Of a DNA stretch of 16,743 nt, positions 6,135 through 13,780 are shown piece after piece; positions within the stretch are counted from its first letter, which is position 1; the number at the start of each line of letters is the position of its first letter. Location of the stretch: the NCBI GenBank assembly GCA_947466555.1, contig CANIFK010000023.1, positions 1 to 16,743 of the forward strand, written 5' to 3'. The position numbers and the translations under genes were made by a program. Source of the stretch: Acidobacteriota bacterium (lineage in GTDB: Bacteria > Acidobacteriota > Terriglobia > Bryobacterales > Bryobacteraceae). The notes under the pieces are model-generated. The model saw only the letters and a program-made list of their open reading frames with translations. It searched no databases and had not been told where the DNA came from.

Positions 6135-8543
6135 ATGTCAGTGTTAGACCCTCACACCTCGGGGGGAATTATACGCAGTGCATCCCGTGCTGAGGATGAA
6201 CTGAACGCGGTCGTCAACACCCGCCTTCGTGCGTTCTTGCCAATTCTCGTTTGCGTCTATGTCGCCACCGCGGCAACGGCTGTATTTCTCAGTCCCGCCG
6301 GTTCTGCCTGGCCGGCCGGTTATGTCGCCTACTTTAGCGGACTGGTCTGTTTTTCGTCATGGGTGCTTATGCGGCGGAAGTTGATTCCAGTTCGGAGATT
6401 TCCGTTGGTTGCCCTCGGGATGGCAGCCTTCGTCCTTCTCTATGCGTTCACAAGCCTTCGATTTGTCGAGAATCCCTCGACCGTCGCTGTGATCGCGGTT
6501 CTTTTCTTTGTGTCGGGAGCTACCGCGCCCTCGCTGGTGTGGCATTTTGTGCTTGTCGCAATGGCCGCCGCCGGGTGGTTAGGAATTGCTTGGAGCGCCC
6601 TGTCCTTGCAGGATTTCTATTACTGGACATTAGTTCTTGTCAGCGCAGCCGTGTTGTCGGCTGCGAACGTGTACTTCCGCCGACGGAATGCAGGCGAGCA
6701 TGCGCCGCCGGCGCCCGCGGGCGATCGTTTCAACCGGGAATACCTGGAGCGAGCCGTCGAAGGGACGCAGGACGGACTCTGGTACTGGGAATTGAAAGGG
6801 GATGTCTTCCATTTCTCAGCGGCCTGGGCTGCCCTTCTGGGATTCGAGAAGTCCGAACTGAAAACGCATCCTGACGAGTGGCTCAACCGTGTCCACCCTG
6901 GCTATCTCGCTCGACTCCGGGAAGAACTTACCAGCCATTTGCATGGCGATGCGCCCCAGTTCCGGAATGAACACCGTATGCGACGGAAGGATGGCACCTA
7001 TATGTGGGTGCTTGCCCGCGCCACCGTCATTCGGGATGCCGATGGAGAACCGGCCGTATTGGCTGGATCCCACAGCGACATTACGCCACTGATTGAAGTG
7101 GAAAAGCGTCTCTTGACGGACACGTTCAAGGACCCGCTGACAGGGCTTGCCAACCGAAGTTTTCTGCTCAGCCATTTGCAAATGGCGGTCGAGGAAAAGT
7201 CGATGCGCGGAAAAGGCGCTCCGCTATTCGCCGTGGTGTTTTTAGATTTGGATCGCTTCAAGCAGATCAACGATACGCTGGGCCATCACGTGGGGGACGA
7301 ACTCTTGCGTGCCGTCGGTGGCCGGCTCCGGAACTGCGCCCGGCCCGATGACGTGGTTGCCCGGTTCGGTGGAGATGAATTCGTTGTTCTTCTGCGCGCG
7401 CTGCGCGATTCCGAAGAGGCAGTGCTGGTTGCTGAGCGGATGCTGAAGGCGCTGTTAACCCCGTTCCAACTCGGTGAACATGAGATTCTTAGTGGCGGAA
7501 GTATTGGTATCGCGTTGAGTAAGGAGTCGTTCCGCAGCAGTGATGAACTGCTTCATTTTGGCGACATTGCGATGTACCACTCGAAGAAGGCCGGCAAGGG
7601 CCGGGTGACGCTCTTCCGCCGTGAGATGTTGGAGGAGTCCGACAAACAAGATCAGCTGAAGAGTGAACTGGAGCTGGCCGTGGAACGTGGCCAGTTACTG
7701 TTGCATTACCAACCTTCAATTCACGTGGCAACCGGTCGCATTGTTGGTGCGGAAGCACTGGTTCGCTGGCGGCGCGAGAACGGCGAGATTCTCTATCCGG
7801 ACACATTCCTGCCGCTTGCAGAGAAAAGTGATCTGATTCAGAAGATTGGCGAATGGGTTCTGCGGACCGCTTGCGCACAGAACAGCGCGTGGCAGCGCGC
7901 GGGTTTTTCGCCGGTTCGCATGTCTGTGAATCTGTCGGCCCGTCAGGTGCAACAGCGGGACCTCCCGCAGCTGGTCCAGCGAATTCTGGAGGAAACGCGT
8001 TTGGGGCCCGAATGGCTGGAGTTGGAGATGACAGAAGCTTCGCTCATGCGCAACGCCGACAGCGCGACGGCGCTGCTCCGTTCGCTAGGAGATTCGGGCA
8101 TCCGTACGGCGATCGATAACTTTGGTATCGGTTCGGCGTCCCTCAGCAACTTGCGCCAACTGAAGTGTCACACGTTGAAGATGGACCGTGGATTCGTCTC
8201 TGAGATCACAACCGATCCGCGCGTGGCGGCCCTTGCGCGGGGGCTGATTACGATGGCTCATCATCTTGGACTCTCCGTCGTCGCGGAGGGCGTTGAACAG
8301 AAAGACCAGTTCCAGTTCCTCTCAGCAGAGCAATGCGATAACGTCCAAGGCTATCTGATTGGCCGTCCGGTTCCGGGCGAAGAATTAGCATTGCTTCTGC
8401 GATCGGCAACGCCGGTGCATCTGGCGACTGTCCCGACGCCGACGGAGCCGGATGCGAACGAGCTCAGGGCAATGCAGGCCGCCGTCGGCAGATCCGCCGC
8501 GCTCCAGTGGGCGGCAACCCGCAACGCACGCGATTCGCGGTAA
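6135..8543 (+). CDS. Membrane-anchored PAS-GGDEF-EAL cyclic-di-GMP protein
   Basis: 802-aa bifunctional-type signalling protein. Six predicted membrane helices (about 33-53, 60-79, 90-108, 114-131, 134-155, 160-181) are followed by a PAS domain of the PAS_3 type (about 202-325, with F-R-N-E-H-R-M-R-R-K-D-G). A GGDEF domain follows (about 330-495) with an intact active-site G-G-D-E-F at 412-416 and an intact inhibitory R-x-x-D at 403-406, exactly five residues upstream, so diguanylate cyclase activity with product inhibition is expected. The EAL domain (about 510-755) keeps E540 of E-A-L, Asn599, Glu631, Asp661, Lys682 and Glu718. Its usual D-D-F-G-T-G loop reads D-N-F-G-I-G, Asn662 replacing the second metal-binding aspartate, so phosphodiesterase activity may be weak or lost. 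It may be leaderless. The permease gene follows about ten bases after the stop. Confidence 0.93.
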   Translation: MSVLDPHTSGGIIRSASRAEDELNAVVNTRLRAFLPILVCVYVATAATAVFLSPAGSAWPAGYVAYFSGLVCFSSWVLMRRKLIPVRRFPLVALGMAAFVLLYAFTSLRFVENPSTVAVIAVLFFVSGATAPSLVWHFVLVAMAAAGWLGIAWSALSLQDFYYWTLVLVSAAVLSAANVYFRRRNAGEHAPPAPAGDRFNREYLERAVEGTQDGLWYWELKGDVFHFSAAWAALLGFEKSELKTHPDEWLNRVHPGYLARLREELTSHLHGDAPQFRNEHRMRRKDGTYMWVLARATVIRDADGEPAVLAGSHSDITPLIEVEKRLLTDTFKDPLTGLANRSFLLSHLQMAVEEKSMRGKGAPLFAVVFLDLDRFKQINDTLGHHVGDELLRAVGGRLRNCARPDDVVARFGGDEFVVLLRALRDSEEAVLVAERMLKALLTPFQLGEHEILSGGSIGIALSKESFRSSDELLHFGDIAMYHSKKAGKGRVTLFRREMLEESDKQDQLKSELELAVERGQLLLHYQPSIHVATGRIVGAEALVRWRRENGEILYPDTFLPLAEKSDLIQKIGEWVLRTACAQNSAWQRAGFSPVRMSVNLSARQVQQRDLPQLVQRILEETRLGPEWLELEMTEASLMRNADSATALLRSLGDSGIRTAIDNFGIGSASLSNLRQLKCHTLKMDRGFVSEITTDPRVAALARGLITMAHHLGLSVVAEGVEQKDQFQFLSAEQCDNVQGYLIGRPVPGEELALLLRSATPVHLATVPTPTEPDANELRAMQAAVGRSAALQWAATRNARDSR

Positions 8544-8553
8544 GCTACATTAC

Positions 8554-9744
8554 TTGTTCACCTCGATTCGATTTCGCCTCAGCGTAATGATGCTCCTGGA
8601 GTACATGGTGTGGGGCGCCTGGTATCCAGACTTCTCCGCCTATATGGGAAAGGCGCTACGATTCAGCGACGGCCAGATCGGCGCAATCTATGCACTGCTT
8701 CCAGTTGGTTGCATGATCGCCCCCTTCTTTGCGGGCCAACTGGCGGACCGCTTCATGCCGACGGACCGCCTTCTGGCGATCCTCCATCTGGCCGGCGCGG
8801 TTCCGCTCTACATCATGGCCTCGGCCCAGAATTACGATGGAGTCTGGATCTGGATGGGCCTCTGGGCCGTTCTATATGGGCCGACGTTGGCGCTCACCAA
8901 TTCCATCTGCTTCCACCACATGCCCGCCGCCGAAGGGGAGTTCGGCTTGGTTCGCGTATGGGGCACCATCGGTTGGATCACCGTCGGTTTGCTTCTTGGC
9001 GTGGCGTTGCGGGAGTGGGTTCCCAGTTTGTTCGGAGGGCTGGGCGGCTTCGACGGCATGTGGCTGGCAGCCATTCTTTCAGTGGTGCTCGGCCTGTTCT
9101 GCTTGACTCTGCCTCACACGCCGCCGGCCCGGAAAAACGATAGTCCGCTGGCGTTCCTGGGTGCCCTGCAATTGCTGAAGAATCGCGAGTTCGCCATCTT
9201 CCTTTGCTTGGCCTTCGTGGTGGCAACCGAGCTGATGTTCTACTTCATCCTGACAGGCCCATTTCTTTATGCGATCGGCCTGCCGGATGGTCAGGCGCCG
9301 GCCTGGATGGCCATCGCCCAGGCAGCTGAAATTCTCACGATGATTTTCCTGCCGAAGATGCTAAAGGCTTGGGGCATTCGCGGGACTATGGCCGTCGGCA
9401 TTCTCGCCTGGCCGGTCCGCTACGCCATCTTCGCCCTCGGTGGTCCGCTGTGGTTGGTGCTGGCGTCGCTGACGCTGCACGGCATCTGCTACGTCTGCTT
9501 CTTCACCGCGTCCTACATCTATGTCGACCAGGTAGCTGGTCCCGAAATTCGGGCCTCCGCCCAAGGGCTGATCGCCTTCGTTCTTCTCGGCGCCGGTCTT
9601 GTCGTTGGCAGTTGGTTTGCCGGTTACATCGCTGGACAATTCAAGAACGACTACACGAAGATCTTCCTGGTGCCGCTCGTGTTGACCGTGGTGTGCGCCA
9701 TCATCTTCATGGCCTTCTTCCGGCCCCGCGCAGAAGCCTCTTAG
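8554..9744 (+). CDS. MFS permease, nucleoside:H+ symporter family
   Basis: About 396-aa inner-membrane transporter with roughly twelve hydrophobic helices. The opening I-R-F-R-L-S-V-M-M-L-L-E-Y-M-V-W-G-A-W-Y matches the start of the nucleoside:H+ symporter (NupG/XapB-like) branch of the major facilitator superfamily, as does F-G-L-V-R-V-W-G-T-I-G-W in the first half (the family's E-x-F-G-x-x-R-x-W-G motif). A D-R-F-M-x-x-D-R loop follows the second helix. I chose TTG at 8554, ten bases after the GGDEF-EAL stop, because it keeps the R-F-R-L-S segment before helix 1. ATG at 8587 would remove it. An ATG at 8452 would add a non-conserved tail overlapping the previous gene. Probably co-transcribed with the cyclic-di-GMP gene. 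Substrate unproven; relatives outside enterobacteria may move other sugars or nucleosides. Its TAG stop is interlocked with that of the convergent gene. Confidence 0.85.
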   Translation: MFTSIRFRLSVMMLLEYMVWGAWYPDFSAYMGKALRFSDGQIGAIYALLPVGCMIAPFFAGQLADRFMPTDRLLAILHLAGAVPLYIMASAQNYDGVWIWMGLWAVLYGPTLALTNSICFHHMPAAEGEFGLVRVWGTIGWITVGLLLGVALREWVPSLFGGLGGFDGMWLAAILSVVLGLFCLTLPHTPPARKNDSPLAFLGALQLLKNREFAIFLCLAFVVATELMFYFILTGPFLYAIGLPDGQAPAWMAIAQAAEILTMIFLPKMLKAWGIRGTMAVGILAWPVRYAIFALGGPLWLVLASLTLHGICYVCFFTASYIYVDQVAGPEIRASAQGLIAFVLLGAGLVVGSWFAGYIAGQFKNDYTKIFLVPLVLTVVCAIIFMAFFRPRAEAS

Positions 9745-10544
9745 CGATTCTTCCAGGATTCCCGCATCACCAGCCAGGCGCCGCCGATCTTCTCCATTTT
9801 CACGGTGCCCATCTCGCTCCCGCCGTTCCCGCTGACGGTGAGTTCGGACTTGTCCCCGCTCTCCGTCGCACGCAGGACCGTCACGTTTTTCGGCTGCACG
9901 GATTGTATGAACTTGACCATTTCGGGGAATTCAGGCGTGTCGATCATCTTTGCTTTTTCAGGATCGACAGCCTTCATCAGCCCCGCCTTGTCGCCCTTCA
10001 TCAGTGCCACCAGGTAAACCAAATACGCCTTCGCCGACGCGGCGCTCTGCGCCGCCACCTTATCGGCGGCTGTCGGCGCCGGTGCCTCCACCTTCTTCTC
10101 GATCACGGCGTCCACCGGGAATTCGTAGTAGAACGTGGTGTCACCCAGCTTATCCGGCGCCTCCATCTTCACCATGCCCCGAATGCGGTTCGCCGTCACC
10201 GCCAAGGCGAACGGATTGGGCGATCGTGACCCCGACATGCTCATCTTCACCTGGTTAGAAAGGATGCGCCACGAGATTCCGCCATCGGTGACTTCAATCT
10301 CGACGGCGTTCATCTTACCGCTCCAGGAAAGTTCCCGAATCGCGTCGTTGTCCACACGGTCCGCCGGCGACAACGCTGTATCGGTAGCCAGAATATACGT
10401 GCCCATTTTCTTCGAGTCAAACACATCCGGACTCCGCCGCGCATAGACGTGACTGAGTTCGTAGGTCTTTCCATCCAAAACAAGTTTGCCGGGGGCCGCA
10501 ATAGCGGAAGTCAGGCAGGCAGTGGCGAGCAGAAGTCGTTTCAT
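9741..10544 (-). CDS. Secreted protein of unknown function
   Basis: 267-aa protein I cannot assign. It begins with a clear signal peptide, M-K-R-L-L-L-A-T-A-C-L-T-S-A-I-A-A, with likely cleavage after A-I-A or A-I-A-A. The N-terminal part (about 18-150) is beta-rich (G-K-L-V-L-D-G-K-T-Y at 19-28). An Ala/Pro/Thr-rich linker (about 153-165) leads to a C-terminal domain (about 170-267) whose helix, then strand-turn-strand ending in G-G-A-W-L-V-M-R-E-S-W, resembles NTF2-like or DUF4878-like folds; that resemblance is weak. There is no catalytic motif. The start is supported by GGAG three bases before ATG. It lies 35 bases downstream of the amidohydrolase stop, so it may be the last gene of that leftward operon or have its own promoter. 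Its TAA stop overlaps the TAG of the permease. Confidence 0.8.
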   Translation of the reverse strand: MKRLLLATACLTSAIAAPGKLVLDGKTYELSHVYARRSPDVFDSKKMGTYILATDTALSPADRVDNDAIRELSWSGKMNAVEIEVTDGGISWRILSNQVKMSMSGSRSPNPFALAVTANRIRGMVKMEAPDKLGDTTFYYEFPVDAVIEKKVEAPAPTAADKVAAQSAASAKAYLVYLVALMKGDKAGLMKAVDPEKAKMIDTPEFPEMVKFIQSVQPKNVTVLRATESGDKSELTVSGNGGSEMGTVKMEKIGGAWLVMRESWKNR

Positions 10545-10579
10545 CTACTCCAAACAGCGCAAACAAACCGGAAATCCTC

Positions 10580-11464
10580 TCACTGCTGCAGCGACAAAAG
10601 ATTTCCGCCGAGAATGGCGGTCGCCTCGGCGGGGCTCACGCCGATCGCAGCCAGCGCCTCCACCTGCGCCGCAAAGACCGGTTGCACCCATCCCCGCGGA
10701 AAGAAGGAGGAATCCGTTCCGAACAGTAGCCGCTTGGCCCCCGTTATCGCCAAGGTCCGACGGAACACCATCGCCAAATCCAACGGCACGTCGGAATACT
10801 TCATCCAGCCATTGGAGCTCGACGTGTCCAGATAGACGTTCGGGCAGAGGTCAGCCAGCATCAGCGCCTCTCGAAGGAACCCCGCCCCGAAATGGGGGAT
10901 GATAAATCGGATCTGCGGATGCCGCAACGCCACATTGTGGATGTCCAGCGGATTCGAAAACCGCATGTCGAACGGAGAAGACAATCCCAACTTCTTGCGA
11001 ACGCCTACGCTCAGCACGCCGCAATGGACGAACACATTTCGCCCGTGCGCCAGTGGCCACAGCGGCTCCAACCGTTCATCCGCGATTGAGTACCGGTGCA
11101 TCGCCGGAAACAGGCAGATCGTCCGTAGGGGGCACGCCGCCACACGCGTTAACGTATCGGGAGCCAGCGGGTTCACAAGGAACTGGCCATACAGCCGCTC
11201 CGGGTGCCTCGCCACGGCGAGTTCCACCGACCGTTCGTCACCAGGCATGCTGGCGATCAATGACGCCGCCGCTACGCCGTGCCTGTCCAACTCCGCCACC
11301 CACTGGTCCGCCAACAGTTCTGCGCTCTCCGGCGGCGCTTCCCACGCCAATTGTGCCGCCACTTCGGCAACCTCACGGCCTCCGGTTAAAAGCGAAAAGA
11401 AGCGATGCGAAAAGAAGTGGACGTGCGCATCCCTGACCGCCACTTCACCCCAGGGCGTATGCAT
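10580..11464 (-). CDS. Amidohydrolase-family metal-dependent hydrolase (amidohydrolase 2 / ACMSD-like)
   Basis: 294-aa TIM-barrel metal enzyme of the amidohydrolase 2 family, whose members hydrolyse or decarboxylate small organic acids or lactones. Ligands are all visible: His14 and His16 in D-A-H-V-H, His147 in F-V-H-C-G, His191 in I-I-P-H-F-G-A-G, and Asp251 in L-L-F-G-T-D-S-S-F-F. The C-terminus has the usual I-L-G-G-N-L-L-S-L ending. There is no signal peptide, so it is cytoplasmic. It starts three bases after the response-regulator stop, with GGGAG placed eight bases before ATG inside the end of that gene, so it is translationally coupled to the two-component system. The substrate is unknown; the neighbouring transketolase hints at carbohydrate or organic-acid metabolism but that is only context. 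Confidence 0.88.
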   Translation of the reverse strand: MHTPWGEVAVRDAHVHFFSHRFFSLLTGGREVAEVAAQLAWEAPPESAELLADQWVAELDRHGVAAASLIASMPGDERSVELAVARHPERLYGQFLVNPLAPDTLTRVAACPLRTICLFPAMHRYSIADERLEPLWPLAHGRNVFVHCGVLSVGVRKKLGLSSPFDMRFSNPLDIHNVALRHPQIRFIIPHFGAGFLREALMLADLCPNVYLDTSSSNGWMKYSDVPLDLAMVFRRTLAITGAKRLLFGTDSSFFPRGWVQPVFAAQVEALAAIGVSPAEATAILGGNLLSLQQ

Positions 11465-11467
11465 TGC

Positions 11468-12154
11468 CTAGGCTCCCGGCGTGTTTGCTTCGCCAGTCGC
11501 GCCGAACCGCGTAATACCAGCAGAAAGTGCCAACTGCGTCAGACTGGCGACGTTGTTGACGCTCAGCTTCTTCATCATCGTCTTGCGATAGCTGCGAACT
11601 GTCTGCAAACCCAAGTCCAGCATTACCGCGATCTCTTTACTGGTCTTCCCTTCGGCCACCAGGCGAAGAACCTGCAACTCCCGCGGCGAAAGACCTTCCA
11701 GCATCGAGGGCACCGGCTTGTGCTCCAGGTCTCCCCGTTGAATCCGGACCAGCAGTTTCTCCGACACCTGCGGACTCATGTAGAATCCGCCCTTGGCAAC
11801 CGTGCGAAGCGCGTCCACCAAATCGCCATCGGAGGCCTTTTTCAACACAAACGCGCGCGCGCCGCTGCGAATGGCGCTCACTACCGAGTGTTCATCGTCG
11901 TACATCGACAGGATGATCACCTTGGAATCGGAGGAATGCCGCAGAATCTCCGTGGTGGCTTCGACACCATTCAATCCCTGCAGACCGATATCCATCACCA
12001 CCACATCGGGGTTCAGTTTGCGAGCCAGATGCACCGCATCTGTTCCGTTATCGGCTTCGCCTACTACTTCGAAGTCGCCGTCCGCCCGCAAAATGGCTTT
12101 GATTCCGTCACGGAGAATTTTGTGGTCGTCGACGAGTAGGACTTGGTATGGCAT
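11468..12154 (-). CDS. NarL/FixJ-family response regulator
   Basis: 228-aa DNA-binding response regulator. The receiver domain (about 3-120) has the acidic pair Asp9/Asp10, phospho-acceptor Asp55 in V-V-V-M-D-I, Ser83 and Lys105, a complete active site. The output domain is a LuxR-type helix-turn-helix (about 154-212): L-S-P-R-E-L-Q-V-L-R, then G-K-T-S-K-E-I-A, then a recognition segment T-V-R-S-Y-R-K-T-M-M-K-K-L. It lies 38 bases downstream of the histidine kinase gene, its obvious partner, and three bases upstream of the amidohydrolase. It has no clear Shine-Dalgarno sequence. Targets are unknown; no repeated inverted site that would mark its operators is obvious in the window. Confidence 0.95.
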   Translation of the reverse strand: MPYQVLLVDDHKILRDGIKAILRADGDFEVVGEADNGTDAVHLARKLNPDVVVMDIGLQGLNGVEATTEILRHSSDSKVIILSMYDDEHSVVSAIRSGARAFVLKKASDGDLVDALRTVAKGGFYMSPQVSEKLLVRIQRGDLEHKPVPSMLEGLSPRELQVLRLVAEGKTSKEIAVMLDLGLQTVRSYRKTMMKKLSVNNVASLTQLALSAGITRFGATGEANTPGA

Positions 12155-12192
12155 ACACTATCGGCCGTTCAATCCAGAAGAACAGAATAGCC

Positions 12193-12807
12193 TCATATTG
12201 TTTTGATCCCTACGATTGTACCTTTTCCGGCTGCGGAAGCAAGGCGCAATTGCAGGTTCGCGGTACCCGCATGCGATTCCATTCGTACTAGGCCGGCTCC
12301 GGGTGGGGAAGCCTGGGCTTTCGACAGGTCGAACCCCACGCCGTTATCCCGAATTTCCACCCCGTCGCCGGCAAGCGTCACAACGATCTCACTCGCGGAA
12401 GCATGCACGTGGGCGTTCTGCAACGCCAACTCCGCCACCTGATACATTGCATGCGCCACCGGGGCAGGGAACCGCGGCGACCCGATTAGCCGCAACGTAA
12501 CGGCTGCGGCCGTCAACCCTTTCGTTCGCTCCACGAGTAGCTCCAGAGCGAGTCGCAATCCCGAGCGTCCGGCGACGTTCGATTGCAGCTTCCCGCTCGC
12601 CGCGCGCACGTGTTCCATCGCCTCGTTCAGATACTCCTGGATCGGTCCCAGCTGTTCCGCCGGAACGCCCAGCGCCTGCAGGTGAAAGCCGATTCCGCTC
12701 AGTGTCGGACCCACCTCATCATGCAAAAGCCGCGCCACTTCCGTGGCGCGGCTTTCACTTTCCAATAACAGGGCGGCCAGCTTGTCGATACCGCCGGGCC
12801 GGTCCAT
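12193..12807 (-). CDS. Small soluble histidine kinase (HisKA_3 + HATPase), no sensor domain
   Basis: 204-aa kinase of the NarL-partner type. The HisKA_3 dimerisation/phospho-acceptor helix (about 15-80) has His29 in L-L-H-D-E-V-G-P-T-L-S-G. The ATP-binding domain (about 112-204) has Asn131 in Q-N-A-H-V-H-A, the D-N-G-V-G-F motif (154-159), and a G-A-G-L motif (170-173). There is no transmembrane helix, PAS, GAF or other sensor region, and only about 25 residues before the phospho-helix, so any signal must come from a partner protein or a directly bound ligand. In the N-box the usual Glu four residues before the Asn is Leu127, with Glu126 one position off. It begins seven bases after the transketolase C-subunit stop, so it is very probably in the same transcript. 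Its partner regulator follows directly. Confidence 0.9.
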   Translation of the reverse strand: MDRPGGIDKLAALLLESESRATEVARLLHDEVGPTLSGIGFHLQALGVPAEQLGPIQEYLNEAMEHVRAASGKLQSNVAGRSGLRLALELLVERTKGLTAAAVTLRLIGSPRFPAPVAHAMYQVAELALQNAHVHASASEIVVTLAGDGVEIRDNGVGFDLSKAQASPPGAGLVRMESHAGTANLQLRLASAAGKGTIVGIKTI

Positions 12808-12814
12808 GGACGTT

Positions 12815-13780
12815 CTACTTCTTGCGAGCCAGTGCTTTGCGAGCCGTTACGGCCACGTCGGCGCCCGTCATTTTGTACTTGGTCAGTACCTCTTCCGGCG
12901 TACCGCTCTCGGCGTAATAGTTGCCCATGCCGTGGAACTCCATCACGCACGGATTGGTTTCGCAAACAACCTGCGCCACCTTCACGCCCAGGCCGCAATC
13001 GGTGAAGTGTTCTTCGGCCACCACGATGCAACCGGTGGAAGCCGCGGCGTTCGCAATTGCGTCCCGGTCAATCGGCTTGATGGTGTGGATGTCGATGACG
13101 CCCGCCGAAATACCCTCTTCTTCCAGAATGGCGGCGGCGCGGATACATTCGGCCACCATCAAACCCGTGGAGATGAAGGTCAGATCCTTGCCTTCCAGTA
13201 GCGTGATCGCCTTGCCAATTTCGAACTTCTGCTCCGGGCCATACACCAACGGCACCTTGATGCGGCCGGCGCGAATGAACACCGGGCCATCGAAATAGGC
13301 GGCTTCTTTCACCAACGCGAACGTGGCGACTTCATCCGCCGGGCTGATCACGGTGAACCCCGCCAGCGAGGAAGCCAGGCTCAAGTCTTCAACCGACATC
13401 TGCGACGGCCCGTCTTCGCCAATCGAAATCCCGCTGTGGGTACCCACAACCTTTAACGGCACCTGCGGATAGGCAACGTTCACGCGCAACTGTTCGAAGC
13501 CCTTGTTCAACACGAAGGCCGAAAAGCTGGCGACAAACGCAATCTTGCCGCTCGACGCCAAACCGGCGCCGATCGAAACCATGTTGGCTTCGGCGATACC
13601 GCAGGAAAAGAACCGTTCCGGAAACTCTTTAGCGAACAGGTGCGTGAAGGTGGATTTGGAAAGGTCGGCGTCGCAGACAACTACGTTCGAGTCACCCTTC
13701 CCCAGTTCGACAAGAGCCTTGCCGAACGCCTCGCGCGTGGCCGCGCCCAGTTTTAATTCGAATTTCTCTTTAACGCTCAT
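12815..13780 (-). CDS. Transketolase, C-terminal (pyrimidine-binding + C-domain) subunit
   Basis: 321-aa second half of a split transketolase. It contains the pyrimidine-binding domain (about 8-175) with the activating Glu64 in G-I-A-E-A-N-M, followed by H-S-G-I-S-I-G-E-D-G-P-S-Q around 115-127, and the transketolase C-terminal domain (about 195-315). It should pair with the N-subunit encoded just upstream to form the ThDP enzyme that moves two-carbon ketol units in the non-oxidative pentose phosphate pathway. Start: ATG overlaps the upstream TGA as ATGA, with AGGAG eight bases before. The stop is seven bases before the kinase ATG. A related carboligase function (for example DXP synthase-like) cannot be excluded, but the separated N/C halves and residues fit transketolase best. 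Confidence 0.93.
   Translation of the reverse strand: MSVKEKFELKLGAATREAFGKALVELGKGDSNVVVCDADLSKSTFTHLFAKEFPERFFSCGIAEANMVSIGAGLASSGKIAFVASFSAFVLNKGFEQLRVNVAYPQVPLKVVGTHSGISIGEDGPSQMSVEDLSLASSLAGFTVISPADEVATFALVKEAAYFDGPVFIRAGRIKVPLVYGPEQKFEIGKAITLLEGKDLTFISTGLMVAECIRAAAILEEEGISAGVIDIHTIKPIDRDAIANAAASTGCIVVAEEHFTDCGLGVKVAQVVCETNPCVMEFHGMGNYYAESGTPEEVLTKYKMTGADVAVTARKALARKK

Noticed and set aside
8452..8553. Longer N-terminus for the permease from ATG 8452
   Set aside because: The extra residues are polar, Pro/Arg-rich and overlap the end of the GGDEF-EAL gene by about 90 bases; permeases of this family start just before helix 1.
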